Origin: Paludibacter sp.
Lineage (GTDB): Bacteria > Bacteroidota > Bacteroidia > Bacteroidales > Paludibacteraceae
Assembly (NCBI GenBank): GCA_028692715.1
Contig: JAQUWU010000002.1
Location: 87,437-151,436, forward strand
Direction: 5' to 3'
DNA: 64,000 nt
The translations under genes and the position numbers were made by a program. Below are positions 33,172-42,615 of this stretch, in pieces (position 1 is the first letter of the stretch; the number at the start of each line of letters is the position of its first letter). Under the pieces are notes generated by a model that saw nothing but the letters and a program-made list of their open reading frames with translations, had not been told where the DNA came from and did no database searches.

Positions 33172-33204
33172 AAAAAAAGCACGGCAAAATTTGCCGTGCT
33201 TTTA
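33172..33204 (-). terminator. Terminator of the susCDE transcription unit
   Basis: AGCACGGCAAA pairs with TTTGCCGTGCT around a single base (in practice a short loop), flanked by A and T runs. It ends the susC-susD-susE/F unit before the separate amylase promoter. Confidence 0.75.
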
Positions 33205-33228
33205 AAAAAACAATAATATGAAATAATT

Positions 33229-34689
33229 TTATTGGATTGTTCCAGTTCCTGCCTTGAAATCAAGTGTTACTGTTTGACCAGCTGTAACTGCTACTGCAGC
33301 TTGATCTCCACCATTACCACGGTATTCAATTTTTCCAGAAAAGACATTAAACTCTTGTTTCCACCAGTTGCCTGAACCTATTGCTGAATATCCTGCATAC
33401 ATACGCAAGTTTCCAGCAGCAGTTGTAGCTAATGATAATGTTTTGCCATCAGTGCTTGCAGCGAATTTATTCGCAACTACTGCTTCATCGTATCCTCCGA
33501 ATGCATCCCCGATTCCATAAACAGTAGCAGGTTCAATAGTGACTGCATTATTCGCAACATCTATGTATACTAAATATAAACCATCTGAAGGTACAAAACA
33601 ATTATCCGAACTTATAGTATAGCCAGTATTAGTCGTTAATCCTGTAAATGCAGCACTCCAATCATCAGCGATATTAATTGGACTAAATTTAAAACCATTA
33701 GCAGCTTGGAAGTAATTAATGCACCAGAAAGCACCACCAATTCCATTTACTGGAGCAAATACTCCAATTCCATCAGCTCCCCATGACCAGTTACCAAAAT
33801 CTGCTCCAATCATATACATTGTTGTAGGAAGTGCTGATTCTTCAGTTAATTCAACTTTGTATTTGTAACTGTCAGCAATTGCACCTTGTGCCAATGCAAA
33901 AGTTAAGGTAATTTTGTATTTACCAGCTTTTTCAACTGCTATATTACCAGCTCCGGGAATCATCCCAGCTCCTATGTTGGTGTTTGCTTTTACAAGACCG
34001 GCATCATCTAATATAATTTTCCAACCTCCACCATAGGAGAATTTAAAAATCCCACCTGCTGCTAATTCTTGATCTTCTGCAACGTAAGTAATAGAATCTG
34101 CTGTAGTGGTTGCTGTCATTTTTGTAAAGCCCCAACTATTCATTCCACCACGTACGCCCCAATCAACAGGAGCAACTAAGATTAATTTGTCGGATAAATC
34201 ATTGTTAAGATTTAAATCAAGTACTATGTGATACAAACCTGAGGTCGTAACTTGCATAGTTGTATTTGCTGCCATCGTGCCTTTATATACCCGGATAGCT
34301 GGTTCGTCAGCACCACTTAAAGTATCGGTAAGTGTTAAATTGGCGCCATATTGTGTTTCAACGGAACCTTCTTTCAATACTAATGAGAAAGGTTTTCCAC
34401 CTTCCAATACAATGTATTTTTCATACATTCCCGCACGTTGGCAAGCAGAAGTAATTTTTTCTGCATCAGTTGCTGCAGCACTTTGCAAAACTTCATTAAA
34501 ACCAACTGACATAGTTGCTTTAGCTGCACCATCTGCATTAAGATCAGCTATACCTGTAGCTTCTCCAACAACATAAAATCCATCTTCAACAATTGCATCA
34601 GCGTCTACCACTGGTTCGTCTGTCTTACAGCCGACAAAGAGCATTGAAAGTGCAACAAGGCACATCATAAATAATTTAGTCTTTTTCAT
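33229..34689 (-). CDS. SusE/SusF-like outer-membrane starch-binding lipoprotein
   Basis: 486 residues, lipobox FVGC (Cys21). An N-terminal spacer is followed by repeated beta-sandwich binding modules with aromatic ligand-type motifs: WGVRGGMNSWGFTKM with FKFSYGGGWKI, YMIGADFGNWSW with FKFSPINIADDW, and a third around YGIGDAFGGYDEA. SusE/F proteins hold starch on the cell surface without hydrolysing it. It is third in the susC-susD unit, 50 bases after susD. Confidence 0.88.
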   Translation of the reverse strand: MKKTKLFMMCLVALSMLFVGCKTDEPVVDADAIVEDGFYVVGEATGIADLNADGAAKATMSVGFNEVLQSAAATDAEKITSACQRAGMYEKYIVLEGGKPFSLVLKEGSVETQYGANLTLTDTLSGADEPAIRVYKGTMAANTTMQVTTSGLYHIVLDLNLNNDLSDKLILVAPVDWGVRGGMNSWGFTKMTATTTADSITYVAEDQELAAGGIFKFSYGGGWKIILDDAGLVKANTNIGAGMIPGAGNIAVEKAGKYKITLTFALAQGAIADSYKYKVELTEESALPTTMYMIGADFGNWSWGADGIGVFAPVNGIGGAFWCINYFQAANGFKFSPINIADDWSAAFTGLTTNTGYTISSDNCFVPSDGLYLVYIDVANNAVTIEPATVYGIGDAFGGYDEAVVANKFAASTDGKTLSLATTAAGNLRMYAGYSAIGSGNWWKQEFNVFSGKIEYRGNGGDQAAVAVTAGQTVTLDFKAGTGTIQ

Positions 34690-34739
34690 AATAAAATAAT
34701 TTTAATAATTAATTTGTTTTCATTTATATATAGTTGTTA

Positions 34740-36275
34740 TTATTGCCAGTTGTTTTGTGTATAAACTCCCGGATTGGCATCCATTACCCATTGAGGAATT
34801 GGGAAAATAGCTCTGTTAACTGAACGCGATTCCATAAATTCCCACATTCCTGTTGTAAATACTCCAAATCGAATCAAATCTTGACGACGATGACCTTCCC
34901 ACGCTAATTCACGTCCGCGTTCTGCTAACAATTCTGTTAATGTTAATGTTGAGGCTGTGTACGGAATTAATCCTGCCCGTGTATGAACTTCGTTAGCTGC
35001 ATCCAAAGCTTCTTGATCTGCAACACCACCATTCAAACGCATTAACGCTTCAGCTTTCATTAATAAGATATCAGCATACCGATAAATAGGGAAATCACTA
35101 TTGGCATTATGTTCAATGCCTGGCTCAATTTCAAATTTAATAAATCTAGCGCCCTCAAAAGTATTCGTTGCTGTTGGGTCTTGAAGAGTTGTAACTTCCG
35201 GAACGATTATGGCCGGTGCATCTTCTAATGTTGCATTTGAATAAGTTAGCGTTACTCCATCTTTTTGTATTGGACCAACAAACCATTGCTCTTTTCTTAA
35301 ATCATCACTGGCATATTTATCGTAAAATGATTTGTAAGTACATGGTCCATTCCATGTTTCAGTAGTAAAGCCATAAACTTCTTGTTGTGCATAGTGCAAT
35401 GTCATTAAATGAAACATATTACCTTTAGCATAAACAGCATCGAACACAACCGGAAATATAATTTCTTTATTCTCTCCATTGTCTTTTTTGAACGCCGTGA
35501 AATAGTTGTCATTTAGACCATATCCATAATTTCCGTCAATTACGGAATCACATTCTGCTACAGCATCTTCCCAACGGGCAGTTCCTGTATATACTTCCGC
35601 ATTTAAATACATTTTAGCCAAAATGGTATGAGCTACAGATTTGGTTACCGAACCATATCTAACACTTCTATCTAAATGATCTATATTATCTAAAATTTGT
35701 CCTTCAATCCAATTAAAAACATCTTTTCTGGTTGATTGAGTAATTGTATCTCGACCATCGCTAATAGCTATATTTCCATAGAGGTCCATTGCTAACAAGT
35801 GATAAAATGCTCTTAATACTTTCGTCTCTGCAATTCCAGATTTAGTCACATCATCATACAAACTTTCATCTGTTCCTTTAATTTCCTTTATTTTAGTCAA
35901 TACATCGTTGCATTTTCCTACTCCACCATATGCAAAACTCCAACCATTATTTATGTCTCGTGTGTCAACTTCCCAAGTATGTGTACACATTTTGATAGGC
36001 ACACCGCCATCATACCAATCGGTACCACGAGTTGGAACTACTACTTCATCAGAAGTGTATTCTTGCAAACTCCAATAGCCTTCACGGTAAACATAGCCAC
36101 TTTCACCGGCTAATTGCGAATAAGCATTAGCCACCAATGTTGAAAATTGTGCCGGAGTTTTATAATAGTCATTTACGAGAACATCTGTGTAAACTTCCGG
36201 CTCCAAATCTGTACATGCTGTTGAAAAAAATAATCCCAATGTAGCAAATCCAATAAATATTTTACTTAGTTTCAT
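34740..36275 (-). CDS. susD: SusD/RagB-family surface starch-binding lipoprotein
   Basis: 511 residues, lipobox STAC (Cys21). The family pattern is clear: DYYKTPAQFSTLVANAYSQLAG, then TPR-like helices (AETKVLRAFYHLLAMDLYGNIAI, AHTILAKMYLNAEVYTG), and the C-terminal ADILLMKAEALMRLNGG and LLAERGRELAWEGHRRQDLIRFG. It works as the lid on SusC, binding oligosaccharides for import. It lies 28 bases after susC. Confidence 0.93.
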   Translation of the reverse strand: MKLSKIFIGFATLGLFFSTACTDLEPEVYTDVLVNDYYKTPAQFSTLVANAYSQLAGESGYVYREGYWSLQEYTSDEVVVPTRGTDWYDGGVPIKMCTHTWEVDTRDINNGWSFAYGGVGKCNDVLTKIKEIKGTDESLYDDVTKSGIAETKVLRAFYHLLAMDLYGNIAISDGRDTITQSTRKDVFNWIEGQILDNIDHLDRSVRYGSVTKSVAHTILAKMYLNAEVYTGTARWEDAVAECDSVIDGNYGYGLNDNYFTAFKKDNGENKEIIFPVVFDAVYAKGNMFHLMTLHYAQQEVYGFTTETWNGPCTYKSFYDKYASDDLRKEQWFVGPIQKDGVTLTYSNATLEDAPAIIVPEVTTLQDPTATNTFEGARFIKFEIEPGIEHNANSDFPIYRYADILLMKAEALMRLNGGVADQEALDAANEVHTRAGLIPYTASTLTLTELLAERGRELAWEGHRRQDLIRFGVFTTGMWEFMESRSVNRAIFPIPQWVMDANPGVYTQNNWQ

Positions 36276-36303
36276 ATTGTCATTAATTTAATAAGGTTCA
36301 ACA

Positions 36304-39300
36304 TTAAAATTTGAATGATAATCCCAGATTGAACGAATGCTGTGTAGGATAATACGAACGTCCATCGAAACCAGGAGTTAATCCAGACATACTAACTGTA
36401 GAAGGATCGTGACCGGTATATCCGGTTAATGTGAACACATTCTGGGCTGTGAAATAAATTCTGAAGTCATTTATGTATTTTATAACATCTTGTTTCAGTT
36501 TAGGTGTATAACCTATTGTCAAATCATTTAATTTAAAATAGGTTGCATCTTCTAGATAAAAATCCGAGAAACGGCGCAATGATGCTTTGTCTGATCCGGA
36601 AGTAATCCAATTGGTTAATTTCCCCGCATCTCCTTCGAAAGAAGAAAGCAACACGTTTTCGGTACCACGAGTATTTTCATAAAAATAGCGTGTCTCATTG
36701 AAGATTAAACCTCCAAGTTGTCCTCTAAAGTTCATCGATAAGTCAAATTCTTTATATCGTAATGAACTATTTAAGCCAAACGTTAACCATGGGAATGCAT
36801 TTCCTAAAACCATTTTATCAGCATCTTGAGGATTCGTTGTATAACCTCCGGCGGGTGTTTCAAATACCCATTCGCCTTTAGAATTAATACCGTAATACTT
36901 CCAACCCCAATAATTACCAATAGCCCCACCTTCGGTTAAGCGCATTACATAATTACCTGTTTCACCATCTCCGGAAGATATATAACCTGTATTTGTAAAG
37001 CTGGCAATTAAATTACCATTGTCATCATAATTACCATACTGAGTACCTGTAATACGAACCACTTTGTTGCGGTTCCAAGCAGCATTAAAGCTAAGATCCC
37101 AATTCAAATCTTTCTTTTTTATAATTGATCCATTCAATTGAAGCTCAATACCATAATTGTGAATTTGTCCGTAATTATCCCATTTCGTTCCGTAGGGATA
37201 TGGAGGCACTGACACGCTATATTCGTATAGTAAGTCGGTCGTGTTTCTGAAATATCCATCTAAAGACCCGGACAAACGATTGCTAAGAATTGCGAAATCA
37301 ATACCACCGTTCAATTCGTGTTTTTCTTCCCATCGTATGTATTCATTGATATTTGAAGTGGCACCCCAAGGTAAAATAAATGCACCATCGCTAAATACAT
37401 AATCGCTCCCAGGACCAACTGTCATTGCATATAAATAAGAAGACCCGGGCATATTACCCGTAACACCATATCCTAAACGTAATTTTAAATCATTAAATAA
37501 ACTATTTTTTTCCATAAATTCTTCTTCTTTTATATTCCAACTACCACTGATTGATGGAAATAAACCCCAAGGACCTAATAATTCATTTGCTTTAGATCCG
37601 AATTTAGAAGAGCCTTCAAGACGTGTGCTGGCACTAAGAAAATAACGTCCATCGTAATTATACATGATACGAGCAAAAAACGATGCTAATTTATCGTTAT
37701 ATTTATAACTCCCTACATTGGCATTGGCATCGTCACCTGTTGTAATACCCTCTCCCATACCAAGATTGTTATATAAAAGTTTATCCAGTGGAAAATCTGT
37801 GTTGTATGCGTTGAAACCTTGACTCAAATTTGTTTGATAACTTTGACCCAGTAGAGCTTGAAAATTATGTTCATTCCAACTTTTTAAATAATGCAGCGTA
37901 TTTTCTGTAACTTTCTGATTGTTATATGATTGTGATTGGTTGGCGACACCTCCTTTGCCGGCAACATCTCTCAAGGTACTCATTTGATATTTTCCGGTCC
38001 AACTGGTAGCATTCTGAATAGAATAAAATGTGGAAAATTTAAGTCCTTCTATGATATTTAAAGAAGCTCTTACGCTCCCCACAAGCACCTGATCCTTTTG
38101 ATCATTAGTTGTTTGATTTATATCGGAAACAGGATTTCTTGTGTAAAAATTATCTGATTCAAAATATCCGCCATATTTTTCATATTTTTCATCAGTAGAA
38201 TATATAGGCATAGTTGGATTTGAACGAATTGCTTGATTAAAGTCATCGTAGTTTGCCCAGCTTTTAGTATTTGAGGTGTAAGAAAAATCATAAGAGATAT
38301 CAAGTTTTTTGTTGAACGCTTTCTGGTTAGCAACAAAACGACCATTAATTTCTTCATAATCAGAATTAATTGCAATCCCTTGCAATCCTCTATACCCAAC
38401 TGATCCACGATAATTAAAATCAGAGGTTCCACCAGCTATCGATAAATTATGCGTTTGGCTAATAGGGTTTCGGGTGATAGCATCAATCCAATCGGTATTT
38501 GCTCCATAGTCAATACCCAATCCGTTTGCGACCATATTAGTGCGATATTCTTCGGCTGTCAATATTCTGGGCATGTTTGCAATAGAACCAACAGTAACTG
38601 AACCCGAATACTCTGCAGTGCTTTTTCCATCCTTATTGCCTCGTTTAGTTGTAATTAAAATTACTCCTGCGTTTGCACGTGTACCATAGATAGCTGCTGC
38701 AGAACCATCTTTTAATACATCCATTGATTCGATGTCACTTGCTAATACTGACGACAGATTTCCTCCGGGGACTCCATCAATGACATACAAAGGTTCAGTA
38801 GAGCCACTTAAGCTCCCTACGCCACGCAGTTGTACATTATAACTGTTTTGTGCAGGATCATCACCACCATTTTTGATAATTGTAAGACCAGCAACTTTTC
38901 CCTGTATTAAACCCATGGGATTTGCGCTTACGCCTTTGTTAAAGTCTTCTGCTTTGACACTTGAAATAGAACCTGTAATTTCTTTTTTCGTTTGGGAACC
39001 ATACCCGATAGCTACTACCTCACCAAGTGAAATAGCATCTTCTTTCATGGTAATTGCGAGATTAGTTTTACCGGCAACAGAAACTACAATATCGGTATAC
39101 CCAACATATTTAATAGTAAGTGTTGCTTTTGGAGCAGTGGAAATTGTGAATTGACCATCAAAATTAGTTATGGTTCCATTTTGAGTGCCTGTTTCAATAA
39201 TATTTGCTCCGATGATAGGTTCTCCGGTTGCAGCATCTTTAATTAGTCCGGATATTGATACCTTTTGGGCATCTACATTCACACTGATTACCAACATCGT

Positions 39301-39351
39301 GATTACGGCAAAGATTAACCGTAATTTTTTCTTTAAGTTTACGTGCATCAT
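36304..39351 (-). CDS. susC: SusC-type TonB-dependent outer-membrane transporter
   Basis: 1015 residues. Signal peptide to about NVDAQ, a carboxypeptidase-like domain (KVSISGLIKDAATGEPIIGAN), plug domain with SGSTEPLYVIDGVP and AAAIYGTRANAGVILITTKRG, and a 22-strand barrel ending SFNLGLSFKF. It moves starch oligosaccharides across the outer membrane using the proton gradient through TonB. It is the first gene of the unit; the promoter has a -33 TTG 19 bases from a perfect -7, and an upstream operator for the LacI-family regulator. Confidence 0.95.
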   Translation of the reverse strand: MMHVNLKKKLRLIFAVITMLVISVNVDAQKVSISGLIKDAATGEPIIGANIIETGTQNGTITNFDGQFTISTAPKATLTIKYVGYTDIVVSVAGKTNLAITMKEDAISLGEVVAIGYGSQTKKEITGSISSVKAEDFNKGVSANPMGLIQGKVAGLTIIKNGGDDPAQNSYNVQLRGVGSLSGSTEPLYVIDGVPGGNLSSVLASDIESMDVLKDGSAAAIYGTRANAGVILITTKRGNKDGKSTAEYSGSVTVGSIANMPRILTAEEYRTNMVANGLGIDYGANTDWIDAITRNPISQTHNLSIAGGTSDFNYRGSVGYRGLQGIAINSDYEEINGRFVANQKAFNKKLDISYDFSYTSNTKSWANYDDFNQAIRSNPTMPIYSTDEKYEKYGGYFESDNFYTRNPVSDINQTTNDQKDQVLVGSVRASLNIIEGLKFSTFYSIQNATSWTGKYQMSTLRDVAGKGGVANQSQSYNNQKVTENTLHYLKSWNEHNFQALLGQSYQTNLSQGFNAYNTDFPLDKLLYNNLGMGEGITTGDDANANVGSYKYNDKLASFFARIMYNYDGRYFLSASTRLEGSSKFGSKANELLGPWGLFPSISGSWNIKEEEFMEKNSLFNDLKLRLGYGVTGNMPGSSYLYAMTVGPGSDYVFSDGAFILPWGATSNINEYIRWEEKHELNGGIDFAILSNRLSGSLDGYFRNTTDLLYEYSVSVPPYPYGTKWDNYGQIHNYGIELQLNGSIIKKKDLNWDLSFNAAWNRNKVVRITGTQYGNYDDNGNLIASFTNTGYISSGDGETGNYVMRLTEGGAIGNYWGWKYYGINSKGEWVFETPAGGYTTNPQDADKMVLGNAFPWLTFGLNSSLRYKEFDLSMNFRGQLGGLIFNETRYFYENTRGTENVLLSSFEGDAGKLTNWITSGSDKASLRRFSDFYLEDATYFKLNDLTIGYTPKLKQDVIKYINDFRIYFTAQNVFTLTGYTGHDPSTVSMSGLTPGFDGRSYYPTQHSFNLGLSFKF

Positions 39352-39491
39352 GCAATATTTTTAAGGTTAATAAATATAGTTTATTGCTTTAAAGTTAATT
39401 CTTACTCCAGTATCTTTTATTGAAATCTGTTATTTGACTGAAGACTAAATACTTTAGCAAATATGAAACATTTAAATAGATTCAATGAGAA

Positions 39492-39521
39492 CAAAAATAG
39501 AGCATTCAAATATATTTGCAA
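39492..39521 (-). promoter_or_regulatory. susC promoter (-33 TTG, N19, -7 TATTTTTG)
   Basis: On the minus strand TTG (39519-39521) precedes TATTTTTG (39492-39499) by 19 bases, the Bacteroidetes layout. The leader to the start at 39351 is about 130 bases. Confidence 0.7.
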
Positions 39522-39553
39522 TCTATGTTCCTATATTTAAAACAAAAAACCTA

Positions 39554-39567
39554 TGCAAACGTTTGCA
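39554..39567. promoter_or_regulatory. LacI-family operator between susC and the regulator gene
   Basis: TGCAAACGTTTGCA is a perfect 14-bp palindrome of the LacI/GalR type. It is 55 bases from the susC -7 box and 53 from a candidate -7 box of the regulator gene, so it sits between the two divergent promoters. Confidence 0.8.
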
Positions 39568-39619
39568 ATTCGTTTTTTAAATATTTCAGGAAATAATTTT
39601 TTATTCGGATAAACTGTTT

Positions 39620-39627
39620 TACTTTTG
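39620..39627 (+). promoter_or_regulatory. Candidate -7 box of the LacI-family gene
   Basis: TACTTTTG matches TAnnTTTG, about 143 bases before the start codon at 39770. Confidence 0.4.
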
Positions 39628-39769
39628 TAAATGCAATGTTTTTTTTATGCTTTTACTTGTCGATTATTATTTATATAAAATAATATAAACGGCAGATAAA
39701 TAAAATAATAAGTTAGTTTATTTTGTCTTTTTGATTGAAAAATATTTTTTAGCCTAATAAATCTATAGT

Positions 39770-40780
39770 ATGAGTAAACCACAAATCACGATTAAAGATA
39801 TTGCGCGGGCGCTCAATATTTCACCTTCCACTGTCTCGCGTGCGTTAAAAAATCACCCTGATATTAGTCAGAGTACAAAAGATACGGTAAACAGTTATGC
39901 TAAAGAATTTCATTACAAACCCAATACGCTGGCGCTCAGTCTCCGCATGAGTAAAAACAACACTATCGGTGTAATTGTTCCTGAAATTAATAACTATTTT
40001 TTTTCTTCAGTGCTTTCAGGTATCGAACAGGTCGCCAATCAGGAGGATTTTAATGTGATACTTTGTCAATCCAGCGAAAATTATGAAAAAGAAGTTCTAA
40101 ATACAAAAGCTTTAATGGCAACACGAGTTTCAGGCGTTCTTGCTTCATTGTCAAAACAAACAACAAATTATGATCATTTTCAGGATATTGTTGAAAGTGA
40201 TATCCCATTGGTTTTTTTCGACAGAATTTGTATTGATATTACTTCCGATAGAGTAGTCGTAGACGATTATGTGGGTGCCTTTGCTGCGGTTGAATACCTT
40301 ATTCAGACAGGCTGTAAAAGAATTGCCTTTTACAGTTCACCTTTTCATTTGGAGATTTCAAAAAATAGAAAAAACGGATACCTTGATGCTTTGCGAAAAT
40401 ATGGATTGAAAGTGGATGATACATTAATCCGGGTTTGTGACACACGCGAAGAAGCCATTATTATTACTCCCGAAATATTAGACAGACCCAACAGACCTGA
40501 TGGATTTTTTGCTGTAAATGATCATTGTGCTGCTGGTATTATGTATGCTGTAAAACTTGCAAAACTCAAAATCCCCGACGATATTTCCATTTTTGGTTTT
40601 TCCGATGGCGAGTTAGCCAGAGCCAGCGACCCCATGCTCAGCACGGTTGAGCAGCATGGTTACGAAATGGGAAAAACTGCAGCAAAATTGTTGCTTGATA
40701 AAATTAATGGCATTACTCATGGACAGTATACTAATAATGTAGTTAAGACGAATTTGATTATCAGAGGTTCGACAAGATAA
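39770..40780 (+). CDS. LacI-family transcriptional regulator of the starch locus
   Basis: 336 residues. N-terminal LacI helix-turn-helix and hinge (ITIKDIARALNISPSTVSRALKNHPDIS), then the periplasmic-binding-protein-like effector domain (GVIVPEINNYFFSSVLSGIE, VVFFDRI, GFSDGELARASDPMLSTVEQ). It is divergent from susC and directly upstream of sugar-transport genes. Operators of LacI type lie at the susC and amylase promoters. Because both lie well upstream of the -33 region, activation is as likely as repression. It takes the place that SusR has in Bacteroides thetaiotaomicron. Confidence 0.92.
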   Translation: MSKPQITIKDIARALNISPSTVSRALKNHPDISQSTKDTVNSYAKEFHYKPNTLALSLRMSKNNTIGVIVPEINNYFFSSVLSGIEQVANQEDFNVILCQSSENYEKEVLNTKALMATRVSGVLASLSKQTTNYDHFQDIVESDIPLVFFDRICIDITSDRVVVDDYVGAFAAVEYLIQTGCKRIAFYSSPFHLEISKNRKNGYLDALRKYGLKVDDTLIRVCDTREEAIIITPEILDRPNRPDGFFAVNDHCAAGIMYAVKLAKLKIPDDISIFGFSDGELARASDPMLSTVEQHGYEMGKTAAKLLLDKINGITHGQYTNNVVKTNLIIRGSTR

Positions 40781-40790
40781 TAGATTACGC

Positions 40791-41025
40791 TAAGAAAATG
40801 AAATTATATAATGTCTCATTTAAAAGAATTAATAGAACGCTGATTTTGGCTGATTTAACTGAAAATGACGGATAAAAGAAAAAAGATTTTTCCCCGATAA
40901 ATCGGGAAGGATTAAGATTCAAGTATCAGAATATCATATTGTTGAAAGCGATATATAAATCCGTTTACTGAATCCGTTGATTCAGCTTTAATTTGCGTTC
41001 CATTTTTTATCTTTAATAAAGAAAT
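40791..41025. repeat. Diverged third copy of the 264-bp element family
   Basis: TAAGAAAATGAAATTATATA aligns without gaps with the left end of the 264-bp copies, followed by a nearly identical AATAGAACGCTGATTTTGGC segment. The middle holds CCCGATAAATCGGG in place of the ATTCCGAT palindrome; the right half is only loosely similar. It fills the gap between the LacI gene and the MFS gene. Confidence 0.6.
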
Positions 41026-41065
41026 CCGACTCCCGAATAGCTCTCGGGATTTAAATACCTTTAAA

Positions 41066-42595
41066 ATGAATAAAGTTAAACCAAAACTTACTTTTTGGCA
41101 AATCTGGAACATGAGTTTCGGCTTTTTGGGAATTCAGTTTGGCTTTGCCTTGCAAAATGCAAATGTCAGCAGAATTTTTGAAAGTCTCGGTGCCAATGTT
41201 GATGATATTCCGGTTCTATGGATTGCCGCACCTATTACCGGACTCATCATTCAACCCATTATAGGTCATTGGAGTGACAAAACATGGAATAAGTTAGGAC
41301 GACGGAAACCCTTTTTTCTCATAGGTGCTATCTTGGCAAGTATCGGATTAATATTCATGCCCAATTCATCTATGTTATGGATGGCTGCCGGAACGTTGTG
41401 GATAATGGATGCATCTATTAATATTACGATGGAACCTTTCAGAGCTTTTGTCGGTGACATGCTGGCTTCTGAACAAAGAACCTTGGGTTTTTCCATGCAA
41501 AGTTTTTTTATCGGAATTGGAGCAGTAGCCGGTTCGGCATTACCATGGATATTAACGAATTGGCTGGGGTTTTCTAATATTCCACAGGGTGATTCCGCTA
41601 TTCCTGAAACTGTAAAATGGTCATTTTATATTGGTGGAGCGATGTTTATTCTTACAATTTTAGTTACAATACTTACTACTAAAGAATATTCACCTCAAGA
41701 ACTGGATTCATTTAATACAAAGGAAGAGTCCGAAAATATAAATTCAGCTGTTCAAAAGAGTGTTTCAGTAGGGAAGTTTTTAAAAAGTGGGATCTTATTT
41801 CTACTTCTAGGATTGACTATATTAGTTCTTGTATATGAATTTAATGCAGACAAACAACTTTATATCTTAGGTGGGATTCTATTACTAATTGCCTTACTAT
41901 TTATTTTAGTAAGTGCTATGAGAGCAAAATTAGCGAAGAATAGTGTGGTAGAAATTATGACCGACCTGATGACTATGCCTAAAACAATGCTCGAACTGGC
42001 AGTGGTACAGTTTTTTACATGGATTGCATTATTTTCCATGTGGATTTATACTACACCATCGGTAACTGCTTTTCATTTCGGTTCAACTGATACAGCATCA
42101 GTTGCCTATAACAATGGTGCTGATTGGGTGGGCGTTTTATTTGGAGCATATAATTTATTTGCGGCTTTGGTTGCTTTTCTATTGCCGGTTGCAGCACGAT
42201 ATATATCACGAAAATGGACTCATTTGATTTGTTTGTTATTGGGAGGGCTGGGACTTATTTCGATGTACTTTATTAAAAATCCGGATTTTTTGATTGTTAG
42301 CATGATTGGTGTAGGAATTGCATGGGCAAGCATATTATCCATGCCTTATGCTATGCTGACAAGTGCATTGCCAGCTCGCAAAATGGGAATTTATATGGGG
42401 ATTTTTAATTTTTTCATCGTATTACCACAAATTCTTGCGGCTACCATTCTGGGAAGTATTACAAAACATTTATTTCATGGAAATGCAATTTATACCTTGG
42501 TTTTTGGTGGTTGTTCAATGATTATTGCAGGCATATTAACTTTATTGGTGGAAGACAAAGATGATCCACGAAATATAAAAACAATAATTCCCTAA
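41066..42595 (+). CDS. MFS sugar transporter (GPH/SLC45-like, probable maltose or maltodextrin carrier)
   Basis: 509 residues, about twelve transmembrane segments. FWQIWNMSFGFLGIQFGFALQNANVSRIFESLG, PLIGHWSDKTWNKLGRRKPF-type loop (the RRKPF motif) and the following SLC45-like pattern suggest a sugar:cation symporter. An inner-membrane carrier is needed to bring products of periplasmic digestion into the cytosol, and its place after the regulator supports this. A small hairpin TCCCGAATAGCTCTCGGGA lies 15 bases before the start. Confidence 0.88.
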   Translation: MNKVKPKLTFWQIWNMSFGFLGIQFGFALQNANVSRIFESLGANVDDIPVLWIAAPITGLIIQPIIGHWSDKTWNKLGRRKPFFLIGAILASIGLIFMPNSSMLWMAAGTLWIMDASINITMEPFRAFVGDMLASEQRTLGFSMQSFFIGIGAVAGSALPWILTNWLGFSNIPQGDSAIPETVKWSFYIGGAMFILTILVTILTTKEYSPQELDSFNTKEESENINSAVQKSVSVGKFLKSGILFLLLGLTILVLVYEFNADKQLYILGGILLLIALLFILVSAMRAKLAKNSVVEIMTDLMTMPKTMLELAVVQFFTWIALFSMWIYTTPSVTAFHFGSTDTASVAYNNGADWVGVLFGAYNLFAALVAFLLPVAARYISRKWTHLICLLLGGLGLISMYFIKNPDFLIVSMIGVGIAWASILSMPYAMLTSALPARKMGIYMGIFNFFIVLPQILAATILGSITKHLFHGNAIYTLVFGGCSMIIAGILTLLVEDKDDPRNIKTIIP

Positions 42596-42615
42596 ATTAT
42601 CTCACACAAATTGAT

